Origin: Morganella morganii
GTDB taxonomy: Bacteria > Pseudomonadota > Gammaproteobacteria > Enterobacterales > Enterobacteriaceae
NCBI RefSeq assembly: GCF_003996855.1
Contig: NZ_NRQY01000001.1
Span: 2,693,185 to 2,725,929 of the forward strand
DNA: 32,745 nt
Reading direction: 5' to 3'
In this document: positions 10,307-18,827 of the stretch, piece by piece
How positions within the stretch are numbered: the first letter of the stretch is position 1
How the letters are laid out: every line of letters begins with the position of its first letter
Translations under genes and position numbers: made by a program
Notes under the pieces: generated by a model
What the model was told of the DNA's origin: nothing
The model's database searches: none
The model's input: only the letters and a program-made list of their open reading frames with translations

Positions 10307-11488
10307 TCATACCTGCCGCTGTTCGTTTTTACTCACCCGGTACGCATTCCATGCCAGAAGCGTTCCGCACAGCATAGTGACGGCAAGTGCCGTTTTCGGT
10401 GGCAAAGGAGATGCGATAGCCGCCAGTGTCAGTACTGCGCCACCTGCCATCTGCATAAAACCTACCAGTGCGGAGGCAACACCTGCATTATCAGAATAAG
10501 GTTCCAGGGCATAGCTGGTTGCCGGCCCCATAATAAATGCCAGTCCGGCACAGGCAACTGCCACAGGAAGCATATAAATCAGCCAGTGGTTCTGTATTTG
10601 TGCAGAAAACAGTACCGGACTCAGTGCCAGAGCAATGCACCCCAGTGCCATCAGCACACCGCCGGAAACTAGGCAAACCGGCCTGCCGGCTCTGAGGATT
10701 ACCCGGTTGGCGATCATACTGATCCCCATAATCCAAAACCCGTTTGCACCGAACACAACCGAAAACTGTAACGGACTTAGTGCTGCGTCCCCCATCAATA
10801 CCACCGGTGCCAGGGAGACATACGTTAATACCATTCCCATGGTTCCGGCATTCACAAGGGAAAAGATTAAAAACCGCTTATTAAATAACACAGAGGCCAG
10901 ACTCTTCAGCGGATTATCTTTATGCTGAGAACGGCCTTCCGGCCGAGTTTCCGGCAGATATTTGGCCGTCAGAATCAGCAGAATAAAGGCATACAGTGCC
11001 AGGAAACCAAAAGGAACCCGCCAGCCGTAATACTCCGCCATAATTCCGCCCAGCAGCGGCGCCAGCGCCGGAACAATATTCAGGGTGCCGTTTAAAAAGC
11101 CAAATGCACGCGCTGCTTCATTGCCGTTAAAACAGTCCCGGACACAGGTGAAAGCCACCACAGAGGTACAACAGACCCCCGCCCCCTGGATTAACCGGGA
11201 AGCAATAAACATCGCCGGGCTGACAGCAAATACCGCAGTCAGGGAACCGGCGATATACAATACCATCCCCGCCATCGCCATCGGTCTGCGGCCGAACTTA
11301 TCCACCAGATACCCGGAAATAAGCTGCCCTGCACCTAATATAAGAATAAACAACGAGATGGTCGACTGAATCAATGACTCACTGCTGCCCAGCCCTTTTG
11401 CAATTGCCGGAATGGCCGGTAAATAAAGATCAATCCCCAATGGCCCTAATAACACGATAACTAACAATAAAAACAATAAATTCCGCAT
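10307..11488 (-). CDS. Bcr/CflA-type multidrug efflux MFS transporter
   Basis: The 393 residues are strongly hydrophobic and consistent with 12 membrane helices of the major facilitator superfamily (drug:H+ antiporter, DHA1). Family marks are PLGIDLYLPAIP in helix 1, the loop 2-3 motif GYLVDKFGRRP at 59-69, and R-L-I-Q-G-A-G in helix 4. The closest recalled relatives are Bcr, CmlA and MdtL; the substrate cannot be told from sequence. No regulator of a known efflux family lies next to it, and the upstream 550 bp is AT-rich. The start ATG at 11488 has a weak ribosome site. It is part of an insertion relative to the E. coli dusA-zur order. Confidence 0.85.
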   Translation of the reverse strand: MRNLLFLLLVIVLLGPLGIDLYLPAIPAIAKGLGSSESLIQSTISLFILILGAGQLISGYLVDKFGRRPMAMAGMVLYIAGSLTAVFAVSPAMFIASRLIQGAGVCCTSVVAFTCVRDCFNGNEAARAFGFLNGTLNIVPALAPLLGGIMAEYYGWRVPFGFLALYAFILLILTAKYLPETRPEGRSQHKDNPLKSLASVLFNKRFLIFSLVNAGTMGMVLTYVSLAPVVLMGDAALSPLQFSVVFGANGFWIMGISMIANRVILRAGRPVCLVSGGVLMALGCIALALSPVLFSAQIQNHWLIYMLPVAVACAGLAFIMGPATSYALEPYSDNAGVASALVGFMQMAGGAVLTLAAIASPLPPKTALAVTMLCGTLLAWNAYRVSKNEQRQV

Positions 11489-12046
11489 ATCGTTAAACTT
11501 TACTCATCATCTGCCAACAGCAGAAAATACACGTAATTGTTGTTTTTTACAACCACCACCAATAACTAACTCAGTGAATTAAAAGAAAAATGATGCCGTA
11601 TACTTTGTTATATAGTGAAATTATAATCAACCGTCATTTTCTTATTAAATAAGGAAATAGATGCCTTCCAGTATTACTTATTTTATAAGTAAACAAAAAA
11701 TCACATATTAATACAATTACTGACAAATATTACCGGGGTATTTTATGTATTTTACAGAAATATTAAGATATTCTGGCTTTCTTTTTTCTCATAATGTCAT
11801 CCGAAAATTTAACAAAGTATCGCCAGCCATATTGTAAGACAGTAATCACACTTCCGGCTTGTCTGTCATTCCGCTAAAGCATGAAAAGGCAGTCAAATAC
11901 CCCATTTTCAACTCAAAACCAGCATCAATATCTTTATATTAGGTATAATCACGACTAAATATCAGAATATTCCACTTACTCATCATTCATGTAAGATGTT
12001 AAAACCCGGGTATTCTTTATAACAATATGAAATTTCTGAGGTTATA
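11489..12046. other. AT-rich spacer with no convincing gene
   Basis: This 558-bp stretch is markedly richer in A and T than its neighbours. No reading frame with both a good ribosome site and length was found. It contains a perfect 8-bp inverted repeat with a 3-nt loop (TTACTTAT/ATAAGTAA, 11674-11692) that could be an operator. It also holds a 30-codon frame (11745-11837) that I do not trust. It separates the efflux gene from a divergent small-protein/regulator group, so it probably holds promoters for both sides. Confidence 0.6.
11674..11692. repeat. Perfect inverted repeat in AT-rich spacer
   Basis: TTACTTAT and ATAAGTAA pair over 8 bp around TTT. Neither strand has a following T tract, so it does not look like a terminator. 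It could be a binding site for a dimeric regulator such as the XRE-type proteins encoded downstream; that link is speculation. Confidence 0.4.
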
Positions 12047-12175
12047 GTGCTTATACATCATATTTTCGTTCTTATTGTTTCTTATTTGTTGATTTTTTGT
12101 ATCTATTACACATTAAAAGGGTATCGATTATACTTTTTAAAGAAACCATTTGAGGAAACAAATACGTCAAGTTAA
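12047..12175 (+). CDS. Putative 42-residue single-span membrane protein (GTG start)
   Basis: A short frame opens at GTG with GAGG placed 5 nt upstream, a good Shine-Dalgarno arrangement. It reads VLIHHIFVLIVSYLLIFCIY, then a basic stretch (LKGYRLYFLKK) and a polar tail (PFEETNTSS). The first 20 residues form one clear hydrophobic helix, followed by positive charges, consistent with an inner-membrane small protein with a cytoplasmic C-terminus. It ends 41 bp before the first MrpJ-like gene on the same strand. I do not recognise a family. Support is the ribosome site, hydrophobic pattern and position; codon use is AT-rich like the surroundings. Confidence 0.5.
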   Translation: MLIHHIFVLIVSYLLIFCIYYTLKGYRLYFLKKPFEETNTSS

Positions 12176-12216
12176 ATTTTAATATTATTAATGACAACCA
12201 TTTATCTTCATAATTT

Positions 12217-12459
12217 ATGACAATATATGATAAATATGAGTTGGCAATGTTTATTGGTGGCAGAATAAAATGTCAGAGACTAAAAAACTGTCTGACAGGA
12301 AAAGAGCTTTCAATAAAAATTAATATCTCACAACAGCAGTTATCCCGTTATGAAACGGGAGCGAGTTTAATTCCTCTGGATAAATTACTAATGCTCGCAG
12401 ATGTACTGAATATTAATGTTAATTATTTTTTTGATGAAATTGGTTGTGATGAAGAATAA
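12217..12459 (+). CDS. XRE-type HTH regulator, MrpJ-like (first of pair)
   Basis: The 80-residue product is essentially one helix-turn-helix domain (about residues 14-72). It contains ISQQQLSRYETG, close to the SQQQFSRYE motif reported for MrpJ and its Proteus mirabilis paralogues, which repress flagellar genes when fimbriae are made. No fimbrial operon is seen in this window, so it would be an orphan copy. There is no clear ribosome site before the ATG at 12217; the ATG at 12247 (MFIGGRIK) is an alternative start. The gene is AT-rich and lies 49 bp before a paralogue on the same strand. Confidence 0.75.
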   Translation: MTIYDKYELAMFIGGRIKCQRLKNCLTGKELSIKINISQQQLSRYETGASLIPLDKLLMLADVLNINVNYFFDEIGCDEE

Positions 12460-12508
12460 GTTTTAATTTGACAAACATTAATATGTTATTGTTTAACCAG
12501 ACTGACAG

Positions 12509-12865
12509 ATGATAATGAGTAATAAAACAGATAGTAACCTTAACACCAGCATTAACGAGATGTACAAGATCATCGGCGGCCAAATCCGCAAAATACGAAG
12601 GCTTACCGGTGTCACATCAACAGAACTGGGCAACCTGATTGGTGTATCACAACAGCAAATCTCGCGGTATGAAATCGGCAGCACAAAAATTTCACTGGAA
12701 ATCATACTGCGGATTTCTCAGGTCTTCGGCGTTTCCCCCTATTACTTTATAGAAGACAGCCTGCTTTTCTTTACCCGCCATCATCTGCCTGATGATAATG
12801 CGCTTCCCGGCAGTACCGACGCCGGCGTGAATACGGAACCTGATCGCCGTCCCCCGGCACGCTGA
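12509..12865 (+). CDS. XRE-type HTH regulator, MrpJ-like (second of pair)
   Basis: The 118-residue product carries an HTH domain at about residues 19-80 with VSQQQISRYEIG, the same MrpJ-type recognition motif as its neighbour. The C-terminal 35 residues (after YYFIEDSLLFF) are polar, Pro/Asp-rich and probably disordered. ATG 12515 (MSNKTDS) is an equally possible start. The perfect -35 hexamer TTGACA at 12468-12473 lies just upstream, but its -10 partner is poor. Base composition rises toward the host level along the gene, unlike the AT-rich first copy. By analogy it may repress motility genes or act on fimbrial promoters elsewhere. Confidence 0.8.
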   Translation: MIMSNKTDSNLNTSINEMYKIIGGQIRKIRRLTGVTSTELGNLIGVSQQQISRYEIGSTKISLEIILRISQVFGVSPYYFIEDSLLFFTRHHLPDDNALPGSTDAGVNTEPDRRPPAR

Positions 12866-12869
12866 TGTG

Positions 12870-12897
12870 ATGCAGCACCGCTGATACGGTGCTGCAT
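12870..12897. terminator. Hairpin between convergent regulator and deacylase genes
   Basis: ATGCAGCACCG and CGGTGCTGCAT pair perfectly over 11 bp around a 6-nt loop, just after the stop of the second MrpJ-like gene and just before the stop of the convergent deacylase gene. Neither strand has a long T tract, so efficiency is uncertain. Confidence 0.6.
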
Positions 12898-12903
12898 GCC
12901 GCT

Positions 12904-13374
12904 TTATACCGGCAACGTCGTGACATCCAGCCACTGCGCATTTGTCAGTTCCGCCAGCCGCACAGGTGTCAGCCGGACAGCGGAATTGGCCGAGCCCGCA
13001 GCCGGTAATATCGTGTCATACTCACGGAGTGAATGATCCGCATAAACAGTCAGCGGTACCGGCAGCCCGAACGGGCAGACTCCGCCGACCGGATGGCCGG
13101 TAAACCGCATCACTTCTTCTGCATTCAGCATTTTGGCCTTACAGCCGAACTGTGTTTTGAATTTTTTATTATCCAGCCTGGCATCTCCCGCCATCACAAT
13201 CAGAATAGCGTTGTCGTCCGTCAGCTTAAAAGACAATGTTTTACAGATTTGGCCGGGCCGGACGCCATGAACTTCCGCAGCCTGAGTGACCGTAGCGGTC
13301 GGCTGTGCGGTTTCAATAATTATGACATCCGGGGCATGCGTGCCGAACCAGGCACGAACCGTTTCGATACTCAT
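12904..13374 (-). CDS. YbaK/EbsC-family aminoacyl-tRNA deacylase-like protein
   Basis: The 156 residues fit the YbaK/ProX editing-domain family, whose members hydrolyse mischarged tRNAs in trans. K45 in GQICKTLSF matches the conserved catalytic lysine, and GHPVGGVCPFGLP is the family's Gly-rich substrate loop. The N-terminus (MSIETVRAWF) resembles the stand-alone subgroup more than E. coli YbaK itself, so which mischarged tRNA it edits cannot be stated. GGAG lies 7 nt before the ATG. It is divergent from zur and sits in the accessory block. Confidence 0.85.
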   Translation of the reverse strand: MSIETVRAWFGTHAPDVIIIETAQPTATVTQAAEVHGVRPGQICKTLSFKLTDDNAILIVMAGDARLDNKKFKTQFGCKAKMLNAEEVMRFTGHPVGGVCPFGLPVPLTVYADHSLREYDTILPAAGSANSAVRLTPVRLAELTNAQWLDVTTLPV

Positions 13375-13460
13375 TCAGGACTCCGTTTTATTATCATGTA
13401 CTTTTTTATGTGTTTGCACCGACAGCTCATCATAATTTGCCCTGAATTGGCACCCCTTTT

Positions 13461-13489
13461 TTGACAAAATAGCGCGGATACCGGTTATT
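13461..13489 (+). promoter_or_regulatory. Possible sigma-70 promoter for zur
   Basis: A perfect TTGACA is followed after 17 bp by GTTATT (3 of 6 for -10), 62 bp before the zur start. The -35 is strong and the -10 weak. Confidence 0.4.
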
Positions 13490-13551
13490 CTGCCGGAATT
13501 CATGTTAGAGTGGGCTGCTCATATATTTATTGATTAGTGGAAGGTGATGTC

Positions 13552-14070
13552 ATGCAACCTGTTGATATTCAGACTTTATTAAAAAAAGCAGAGGCGCTGT
13601 GTCTGTCACGCAGTGTACGCATGACTTCTCAGCGGAAATCCATTCTGCAACTGATTGCCGGTCAGCCGGGTGCTATCAGTGCTTATGAGCTTCTGGATCT
13701 GCTGCGCGAAACAGAACCACAGGCAAAACCACCGACAATCTACCGCGGCCTGGAATTTCTGCTGGAGCAGGGGTTTATTCATAAAATTGAGTCGACTAAC
13801 AGCTTTGTGATGTGCCCGCATTTTGATAAACCCAGCCATACATCCGTGCTGTTTATCTGCGATCGCTGTAACAGTGTGACAGAGCGGGATGGTGAGGCGA
13901 TTGATTCACAAATCAATCAGCTGGCAGATTCCGCACAGTTTCATATCCGCCATAGTGTGATTGAGGCTCACGGGTACTGCCGCCCTTGTTATGATATTGA
14001 ATCCTGCACCCGCAGAGATAAATGTCTTCATGACCATGAGCATGATGAACCACGTAAACGCGGGCGCTGA
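13552..14070 (+). CDS. zur: Zinc uptake regulator Zur (Fur family)
   Basis: Zur represses zinc importer genes such as znuABC when zinc-loaded. From ATG 13552 the product has 172 residues (171 in E. coli). It has an N-terminal winged-helix DNA-binding domain with PQAKPPTIYRGLEFL and a C-terminal dimer domain. The structural zinc ligands C103/C106 and C143/C146 fall at the same numbers as in E. coli, and C88 is also kept. The tail is rich in His, Asp and Glu. An earlier in-frame ATG at 13537 has no ribosome site, whereas AAGGTGAT stands before 13552. In E. coli dinF and yjbJ separate zur from lexA; here the two genes are neighbours. Confidence 0.95.
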   Translation: MQPVDIQTLLKKAEALCLSRSVRMTSQRKSILQLIAGQPGAISAYELLDLLRETEPQAKPPTIYRGLEFLLEQGFIHKIESTNSFVMCPHFDKPSHTSVLFICDRCNSVTERDGEAIDSQINQLADSAQFHIRHSVIEAHGYCRPCYDIESCTRRDKCLHDHEHDEPRKRGR

Positions 14071-14075
14071 AAAAC

Positions 14076-14114
14076 AAAAACCACAGTGTCCGTCTCCGGC
14101 ATACTGTGGTTTTT
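14076..14114. terminator. Bidirectional terminator between zur and lexA
   Basis: AAAAACCACAGT and ACTGTGGTTTTT make a 12-bp stem with A/T flanks on both sides, immediately after the zur stop and 35 bp beyond the convergent lexA stop. T tracts occur on both strands. Confidence 0.85.
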
Positions 14115-14148
14115 AAGCGGATACCGTTTCAGACGGATATCCCGGAAA

Positions 14149-14760
14149 TCAGTGCCAGTCGTTATTACGGATCACACCTACCGCCAAACCTTCGACAGTA
14201 AAGTTCTGTTCCCGTAAATCCACAACGATCGGGCTGAATTCCTCATTTTCGGCGTGCAGCTCAATTTTGCTGCCCACTTTCTTAAACCGTTTAACCGTCA
14301 CTTCATCTTCAATACGGGCAACAACCACCTGGCCGTTATGCACGTCCTGTGTTTTATGCACCGCAAGTAAATCACCATCCATAATACCGATATCTTTCAT
14401 TGACATACCATTTACCCGCAGCAGAAAATCTGCACTGGGTTTAAACAGCATCGGGTCAATCTGATAATGGCTTTCGATATGTTCCTGCGCTAATAAAGGC
14501 TCACCCGCAGCCACACGGCCGATTAAGGGTAAACCTTCATCCTCTTCTTCCAGAAGCAGACGGATCCCCCGGGACGCCCCGGAGACAATCTCAATGACGC
14601 CTTTACGCGCTAGGGCTTTCAGGTGCTCTTCCGCCGCATTCGGAGAGCGAAAACCCAGGCGTGCCGCAATTTCTGCACGCGTCGGTGGCATGCCCGTCTG
14701 CGAAATATGGTCACGAACAAGGTCATAGACCTGTTGCTGCCGAGCCGTCAGTGCTTTCAT
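14149..14760 (-). CDS. lexA: SOS repressor LexA
   Basis: LexA represses SOS genes until RecA filaments trigger its self-cleavage. The 203 residues (202 in E. coli) have an N-terminal winged helix ([21 protein letters not shown]) and a C-terminal S24 peptidase fold. The cleavage site is A85-G86 in GRVAAGEP; the catalytic pair is S120 (NGMSMKD) and K157 (EVTVKRFK). A GGGGG ribosome site precedes the ATG. Two LexA boxes upstream show autorepression. dgkA lies upstream on the same strand as in E. coli, but no dinF follows. Confidence 0.98.
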   Translation of the reverse strand: MKALTARQQQVYDLVRDHISQTGMPPTRAEIAARLGFRSPNAAEEHLKALARKGVIEIVSGASRGIRLLLEEEDEGLPLIGRVAAGEPLLAQEHIESHYQIDPMLFKPSADFLLRVNGMSMKDIGIMDGDLLAVHKTQDVHNGQVVVARIEDEVTVKRFKKVGSKIELHAENEEFSPIVVDLREQNFTVEGLAVGVIRNNDWH

Positions 14761-14766
14761 TTCGCC

Positions 14767-14786
14767 CCCTGTTTGTTTATACAGTC
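14767..14786. promoter_or_regulatory. LexA box, proximal of two at lexA
   Basis: The 16-bp core reads CTGTTTGTTTATACAG on the plus strand (CTGT-N8-ACAG, a perfect match to the invariant bases). It ends next to the lexA ribosome site. Confidence 0.9.
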
Positions 14787-14787
14787 A

Positions 14788-14807
14788 AACTGTGAGTATA
14801 TACAGGT
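14788..14807. promoter_or_regulatory. LexA box, distal of two at lexA
   Basis: The core CTGTGAGTATATACAG matches CTGT-N8-ACAG and, on the minus strand, reads CTGTATATACTCACAG, identical to the first E. coli lexA operator as recalled. Box centres are 21 bp apart, the spacing known from E. coli. Confidence 0.92.
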
Positions 14808-14878
14808 ATTCCGGGATTGGGAACCATAAACATGAGGAAAATACGTGTTACGCCGCAGGTTTCACAAAAAATCATCCG

Positions 14879-15250
14879 TCAGAGGCGGGTGAACCAACTG
14901 ATAAACAGCATAATCCAGACAAACAGCCCCAATAATGCAGCGATTAGTACCGCCGCTGAGCCCATATCTTTCGCGCGCCCGGACAACTCGTGATATTCCG
15001 TGCCGATGCGGTCAACCACGGCTTCAATCGCGCTGTTGATAAGTTCAGTGATCACCACCAGCACCACCGAACCAATCAGAAGCACCCGCTCAACCGCCGT
15101 AAAAGAGAAAGCAAATGCAATAATGACGGCCGGGATCAGCGCCAGTAATTCCTGCCGGATAGCCGCTTCATTTTTCCATGCCGCAATGAGTCCCTTCTTT
15201 GAATAATCTGCTGCTTTAATTAATCGTGTAAATCCGGTATTTTTTTTCAT
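14879..15250 (-). CDS. dgkA: Diacylglycerol kinase
   Basis: DgkA is a small trimeric inner-membrane kinase that recycles diacylglycerol to phosphatidic acid, mainly during membrane-derived oligosaccharide synthesis. From ATG 15250 it has 123 residues (122 in E. coli). It has an N-terminal amphipathic stretch, three membrane helices, and the conserved block ELINSAIEAVVDRIGTEYHE with the catalytic and ATP-binding acids. A GTG at 15259 could add three residues, but the ATG matches the family length. It is divergent from plsB and 118 bp upstream of lexA, so partial read-through into lexA is likely. Confidence 0.95.
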   Translation of the reverse strand: MKKNTGFTRLIKAADYSKKGLIAAWKNEAAIRQELLALIPAVIIAFAFSFTAVERVLLIGSVVLVVITELINSAIEAVVDRIGTEYHELSGRAKDMGSAAVLIAALLGLFVWIMLFISWFTRL

Positions 15251-15344
15251 TTCGGTCACTGTTAATAATGTGATTATCTGACTGGCTACCGCCGTTTTTC
15301 CGCGATTTTATTGCTGATGCAACACAGATCTGGCTCCGCCTTTC

Positions 15345-15353
15345 TGGTATGCT
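15345..15353 (+). promoter_or_regulatory. Possible extended -10 promoter for plsB
   Basis: TGGTATGCT is an extended -10 motif (TGn plus TATGCT) 35 bp upstream of the plsB ATG. No good -35 lies 17 bp further up, as is common for extended -10 promoters. Confidence 0.35.
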
Positions 15354-15388
15354 GAACGCGAATTGTCAACAAGAGGCTTCATACATTT

Positions 15389-17863
15389 ATGTCACTTTGG
15401 CGTAAAATATACTATAACGTATTGAATTTACCTTTAAAACTATTGGTAAAAAGCAAGCCGATCCCAACGGATCCGGTCAGTGAGCTGGGGCTGGATACAC
15501 AACGTCCGACACTCTATGTTCTTCCTTATCACTCTAAAGCGGATCTGCTGACACTGCGCCGCCAGTGTCTTGCACAAGGCATGCCGGACCCGCTGGAAGA
15601 TAATGTCATCGGTAATACCACATTGCCGGGCTATGTCTTTATCGATGACGGCCCGCGCGTGTTCCGTTATTACTCCCTGAATCCGCGTAAGGATTCTGTC
15701 CATATTTTCCACGCCTATCTGGATTTGCACCGCAATAATCCGGCGCTGGATATTCAGATGCTGCCGGTTTCAGTGATGTTCGGCCGTTCACCGGGCCGCG
15801 AAGGGCACCACGGTGTGCCGCATCTGCGTCTGTTAAACGGGATCCAGAAATTTTTCGCTGTGCTCTGGCTGGGACGCGACAGTTTTGTCCGCTTCTCACA
15901 GCCGGTATCCATGGGCGCAATGGCCTCTGAACACGGCACTGATACTATTATTGCCAATAAACTGGCCCGTGTCGCGCGTATTCACTTCTCCCGCCAGCGT
16001 ATGGCCGCGATCGGCCCGAAACTGCCGGTGCGTCAGGAATTGTTCAGCAAACTGCTCAAATCCAAAGCGATTGAAAAAGCGGTTGAAGATGAGGCAAAAG
16101 CCAAAAAAATCACCATTGAGAAAGCACGGCAGAATGCGGTTTCAATGATGAACGAAGTGGCCGCTAACTTTACTTATGATGCCCTGCGTGTGGCCGACCG
16201 GGTCCTCCGCTGGACCTGGAACCGCCTGTATCAGGGGCTGAATGTCCATAATGCAGAGCGGGTTCGCCAGCTGGCACAGGACGGCCATGAGATAGTCTAT
16301 GTACCCTGCCACCGCAGTCACATGGACTACCTGTTGCTCTCCTATGTGCTCTATCATCAGGGGCTGGTTCCGCCGCACATCGCGGCCGGGATTAACCTCA
16401 ATTTCTGGCCGGCAGGACCGATTTTCCGCCGCCTCGGCGCTTTCTTTATCCGCCGCAGTTTCAAGGGCAACAAACTGTACTCCACTGTTTTCCGTGAGTA
16501 CCTGAGCGAACTGTTCTCACGCGGTTATTCCATCGAATACTTTGTCGAGGGTGGCCGTTCCCGTACCGGGCGCCTGCTGGAACCGAAAACCGGCACACTG
16601 TCGATGACGCTTCAGGCCATGCTGCGCGGTGACTCGCGGCCTATCACCCTGGTACCGGTGTATATCGGCTATGAGCATGTGATGGAAGTCGGTACTTACG
16701 CCAAAGAACTGCGCGGTGCCACCAAGCAGAAAGAAGGTTTTATGCAGATGGTACGCGGCCTGCGTAAACTGCGTAACCTCGGTCAGGGCTATGTGAACTT
16801 CGGTCAGCCGATTCCGTTGTCACAGTACCTGACAAAACAGGTGCCGGAATGGCGCGACGCGATCGATCCTGTCGAGCCGCAGCGTCCGTCCTGGCTGACA
16901 CCGACGGCGACATTACTGGCTGATAACATCATGATGAGCATCAATAATGCCGCTGCCGCAAACGCTATCAACCTGTGCACCACGGCTCTGCTGGCATCCC
17001 GTCAGCGCGCTCTGACCCGTGAGCAGCTGATCGAGCAGCTCGACTGCTATCTCCAGCTGCTGCGTAATGTGCCGTATTCCCCGGACAGCACCACCCCGGC
17101 GAAGAGTGCGGAAGAGCTGCTGGAACACGCGTTGCAGATGAATAAATTCGAGGTCGAAAAAGACAGCCTCGGGGATATCATCATTCTGCCGCGCGAAAAT
17201 GCAGTGCTGATGACATACTACCGGAATAACATTCTGCATATGCTGGTACTGCCATCCCTGGTGACCAGTATCCTGATCCATCACCGCCGTGTCAGCACCG
17301 ATACGCTGCGTGAGCATGTCGGGATGATCTATCCGCTGCTGAAAGCCGAACTGTTTATGCGTTACAGTCAGGAAGAGTTGCCGGCGATCCTCGATACCAT
17401 CATTGATGAACTGTGCCGCCAGCAATTAATCTGCCGCCGTGATGATAATATGCTGGTCATTAACCCGGCCCGTATCCGTCCGTTACAGCTGCTGGCTGCC
17501 GGTATCCGCGAAACATTGCAGCGTTATGCGATCACTCTGTCGCTGCTGAATGCCACGCCGGAAATCAGCCGTTCCGCACTGGAAAAAGAGAGCCGGATGC
17601 TGGCGCAGCGTCTGTCTGTTCTGCACGGGATCAACGCACCGGAGTTCTTCGATAAAGCAGTATTTGCCACCCTGGTAGGCACACTGCGCGAAGAGGGCTA
17701 TATCAATGACAATGATGATGTGATTGAAGCCAACGCCGGTGAGTTCTATAACGTGCTGGCAGAACTGATGTCTCCGGAAGTCCGTCTGACTATCGAAAGT
17801 GTCAGTCTGGAGCCGGAAGAATTTGTACCGGCGGAAAGTGATGACAGTAATCAATCCGCCTGA
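15389..17863 (+). CDS. plsB: Glycerol-3-phosphate acyltransferase PlsB
   Basis: PlsB is the inner-membrane enzyme that puts the first acyl chain on glycerol-3-phosphate. The 824 residues compare with 807 in E. coli; the extra length is spread over small insertions and an acidic tail. The HX4D catalytic motif is H308-RSHM-D313. The glycerol-phosphate binding block is [11 protein letters not shown], about 80 residues later. An AAGAGG sequence lies about 12 nt before the ATG, rather far, but no other start fits the conserved N-terminus ([10 protein letters not shown]). It is divergent from dgkA and convergent with ubiA, as in E. coli. Confidence 0.97.
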   Translation: MSLWRKIYYNVLNLPLKLLVKSKPIPTDPVSELGLDTQRPTLYVLPYHSKADLLTLRRQCLAQGMPDPLEDNVIGNTTLPGYVFIDDGPRVFRYYSLNPRKDSVHIFHAYLDLHRNNPALDIQMLPVSVMFGRSPGREGHHGVPHLRLLNGIQKFFAVLWLGRDSFVRFSQPVSMGAMASEHGTDTIIANKLARVARIHFSRQRMAAIGPKLPVRQELFSKLLKSKAIEKAVEDEAKAKKITIEKARQNAVSMMNEVAANFTYDALRVADRVLRWTWNRLYQGLNVHNAERVRQLAQDGHEIVYVPCHRSHMDYLLLSYVLYHQGLVPPHIAAGINLNFWPAGPIFRRLGAFFIRRSFKGNKLYSTVFREYLSELFSRGYSIEYFVEGGRSRTGRLLEPKTGTLSMTLQAMLRGDSRPITLVPVYIGYEHVMEVGTYAKELRGATKQKEGFMQMVRGLRKLRNLGQGYVNFGQPIPLSQYLTKQVPEWRDAIDPVEPQRPSWLTPTATLLADNIMMSINNAAAANAINLCTTALLASRQRALTREQLIEQLDCYLQLLRNVPYSPDSTTPAKSAEELLEHALQMNKFEVEKDSLGDIIILPRENAVLMTYYRNNILHMLVLPSLVTSILIHHRRVSTDTLREHVGMIYPLLKAELFMRYSQEELPAILDTIIDELCRQQLICRRDDNMLVINPARIRPLQLLAAGIRETLQRYAITLSLLNATPEISRSALEKESRMLAQRLSVLHGINAPEFFDKAVFATLVGTLREEGYINDNDDVIEANAGEFYNVLAELMSPEVRLTIESVSLEPEEFVPAESDDSNQSA

Positions 17864-17883
17864 TACCGGTAAACGCTGAGTAT

Positions 17884-17919
17884 AAAAAAAGGAGCCCGGT
17901 CAACCGGTCTCCTTTTTTA
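17884..17919. terminator. Bidirectional terminator between plsB and ubiA
   Basis: A run of A7, a stem GGAG-C-CCGGT closed by ACCGG-T-CTCC, then T6 form a symmetric hairpin that can stop transcription from either side. Confidence 0.9.
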
Positions 17920-17936
17920 TTGCCGGTTATCCGCGC

Positions 17937-18827
17937 TTACAGATAACTGACCAGCATGCCGAGAAACAGAATAAACCCGATATAGTTATTATTCATAAAA
18001 GCCTGAAAACACGGGTCGCGCTCACGGTTGGCCATCAGGCGCTGCTGATAAACGAATAACGCACCGGTCAGCAGCAGAGACCAGTAGAAAATCCCGGACA
18101 GATTAGCCATCATACCTGTCCATAACAGCATCAGAATCATCACCAGCTGTAATATACCGATAATGATCTTATCAAAACGCCCGAACAGGATAGCCGTGGA
18201 TTTCACGCCGATTTTCAGGTCATCGTTGCGATCCACCATGGCATACTGCGTATCATAAATGACAGACCAGACAATATTGACCGCAAACAACAGCCAGCAT
18301 ACTGCGGGCAGCGATTCACTGACTGCCGCAAACGCCATCGGAATCGACCAGCCGAATGCCGCACCGAGCACCACCTGCGGCAGATGACTGACCCGTTTAA
18401 CAAACGGATACACCCATGCCAGCGCCAGTCCGGCGACGGACAGCCAGATGGTCATCGTATTGAGTGTCAGCACCAGCCCGAATGACACCAGCACCAGCAC
18501 CACGAACAGTATTTTCGCTTCTTTTTCTGTGACATCACCACGCGGCAGCGGCCGGTTTTTGGTTCGCTCCACCGAGCCGTCAAATTTCCGGTCAGCAAAA
18601 TCATTTATCACACACCCGGCGGCACGCATGCTGAACACACCAATGGTAAAGATGATCAGAATGTGCCAGTCCGGGATGCCTCTGGCGGCTATCCATAACG
18701 CCCAGTAGGTCGGCCAGAGCAGTAACAGCGAGCCAATCGGGCGGTCTGTCCGCATCAGACGGCTGTATGCCTGCCACTTGCTGCGTACCATGCTTAGTTC
18801 CACGTTATTCTTCTCCGAGATATTCAT
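17937..18827 (-). CDS. ubiA: 4-Hydroxybenzoate polyprenyltransferase
   Basis: UbiA joins the polyprenyl chain to 4-hydroxybenzoate, an early committed step in ubiquinone synthesis, in the inner membrane. It has multiple membrane helices and two Asp-rich motifs: [10 protein letters not shown] at 75-84 and [13 protein letters not shown] near 200-212, which bind the Mg2+-diphosphate. The first ATG (18827) directly abuts the ubiC stop (TAA ATG) and gives 296 residues but has no ribosome site. The ATG at 18791 follows GGAA and gives 284 residues, closer to the E. coli length of 290. Either start is possible; the ubiC-ubiA operon is clear. Confidence 0.95.
   Translation of the reverse strand: MNISEKNNVELSMVRSKWQAYSRLMRTDRPIGSLLLLWPTYWALWIAARGIPDWHILIIFTIGVFSMRAAGCVINDFADRKFDGSVERTKNRPLPRGDVTEKEAKILFVVLVLVSFGLVLTLNTMTIWLSVAGLALAWVYPFVKRVSHLPQVVLGAAFGWSIPMAFAAVSESLPAVCWLLFAVNIVWSVIYDTQYAMVDRNDDLKIGVKSTAILFGRFDKIIIGILQLVMILMLLWTGMMANLSGIFYWSLLLTGALFVYQQRLMANRERDPCFQAFMNNNYIGFILFLGMLVSYL

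Noticed and set aside
11745..11837. 30-codon frame starting MYFTEILRYSG
   Set aside because: A GGGG lies upstream, but the spacing and composition are not convincing and nothing else supports it.
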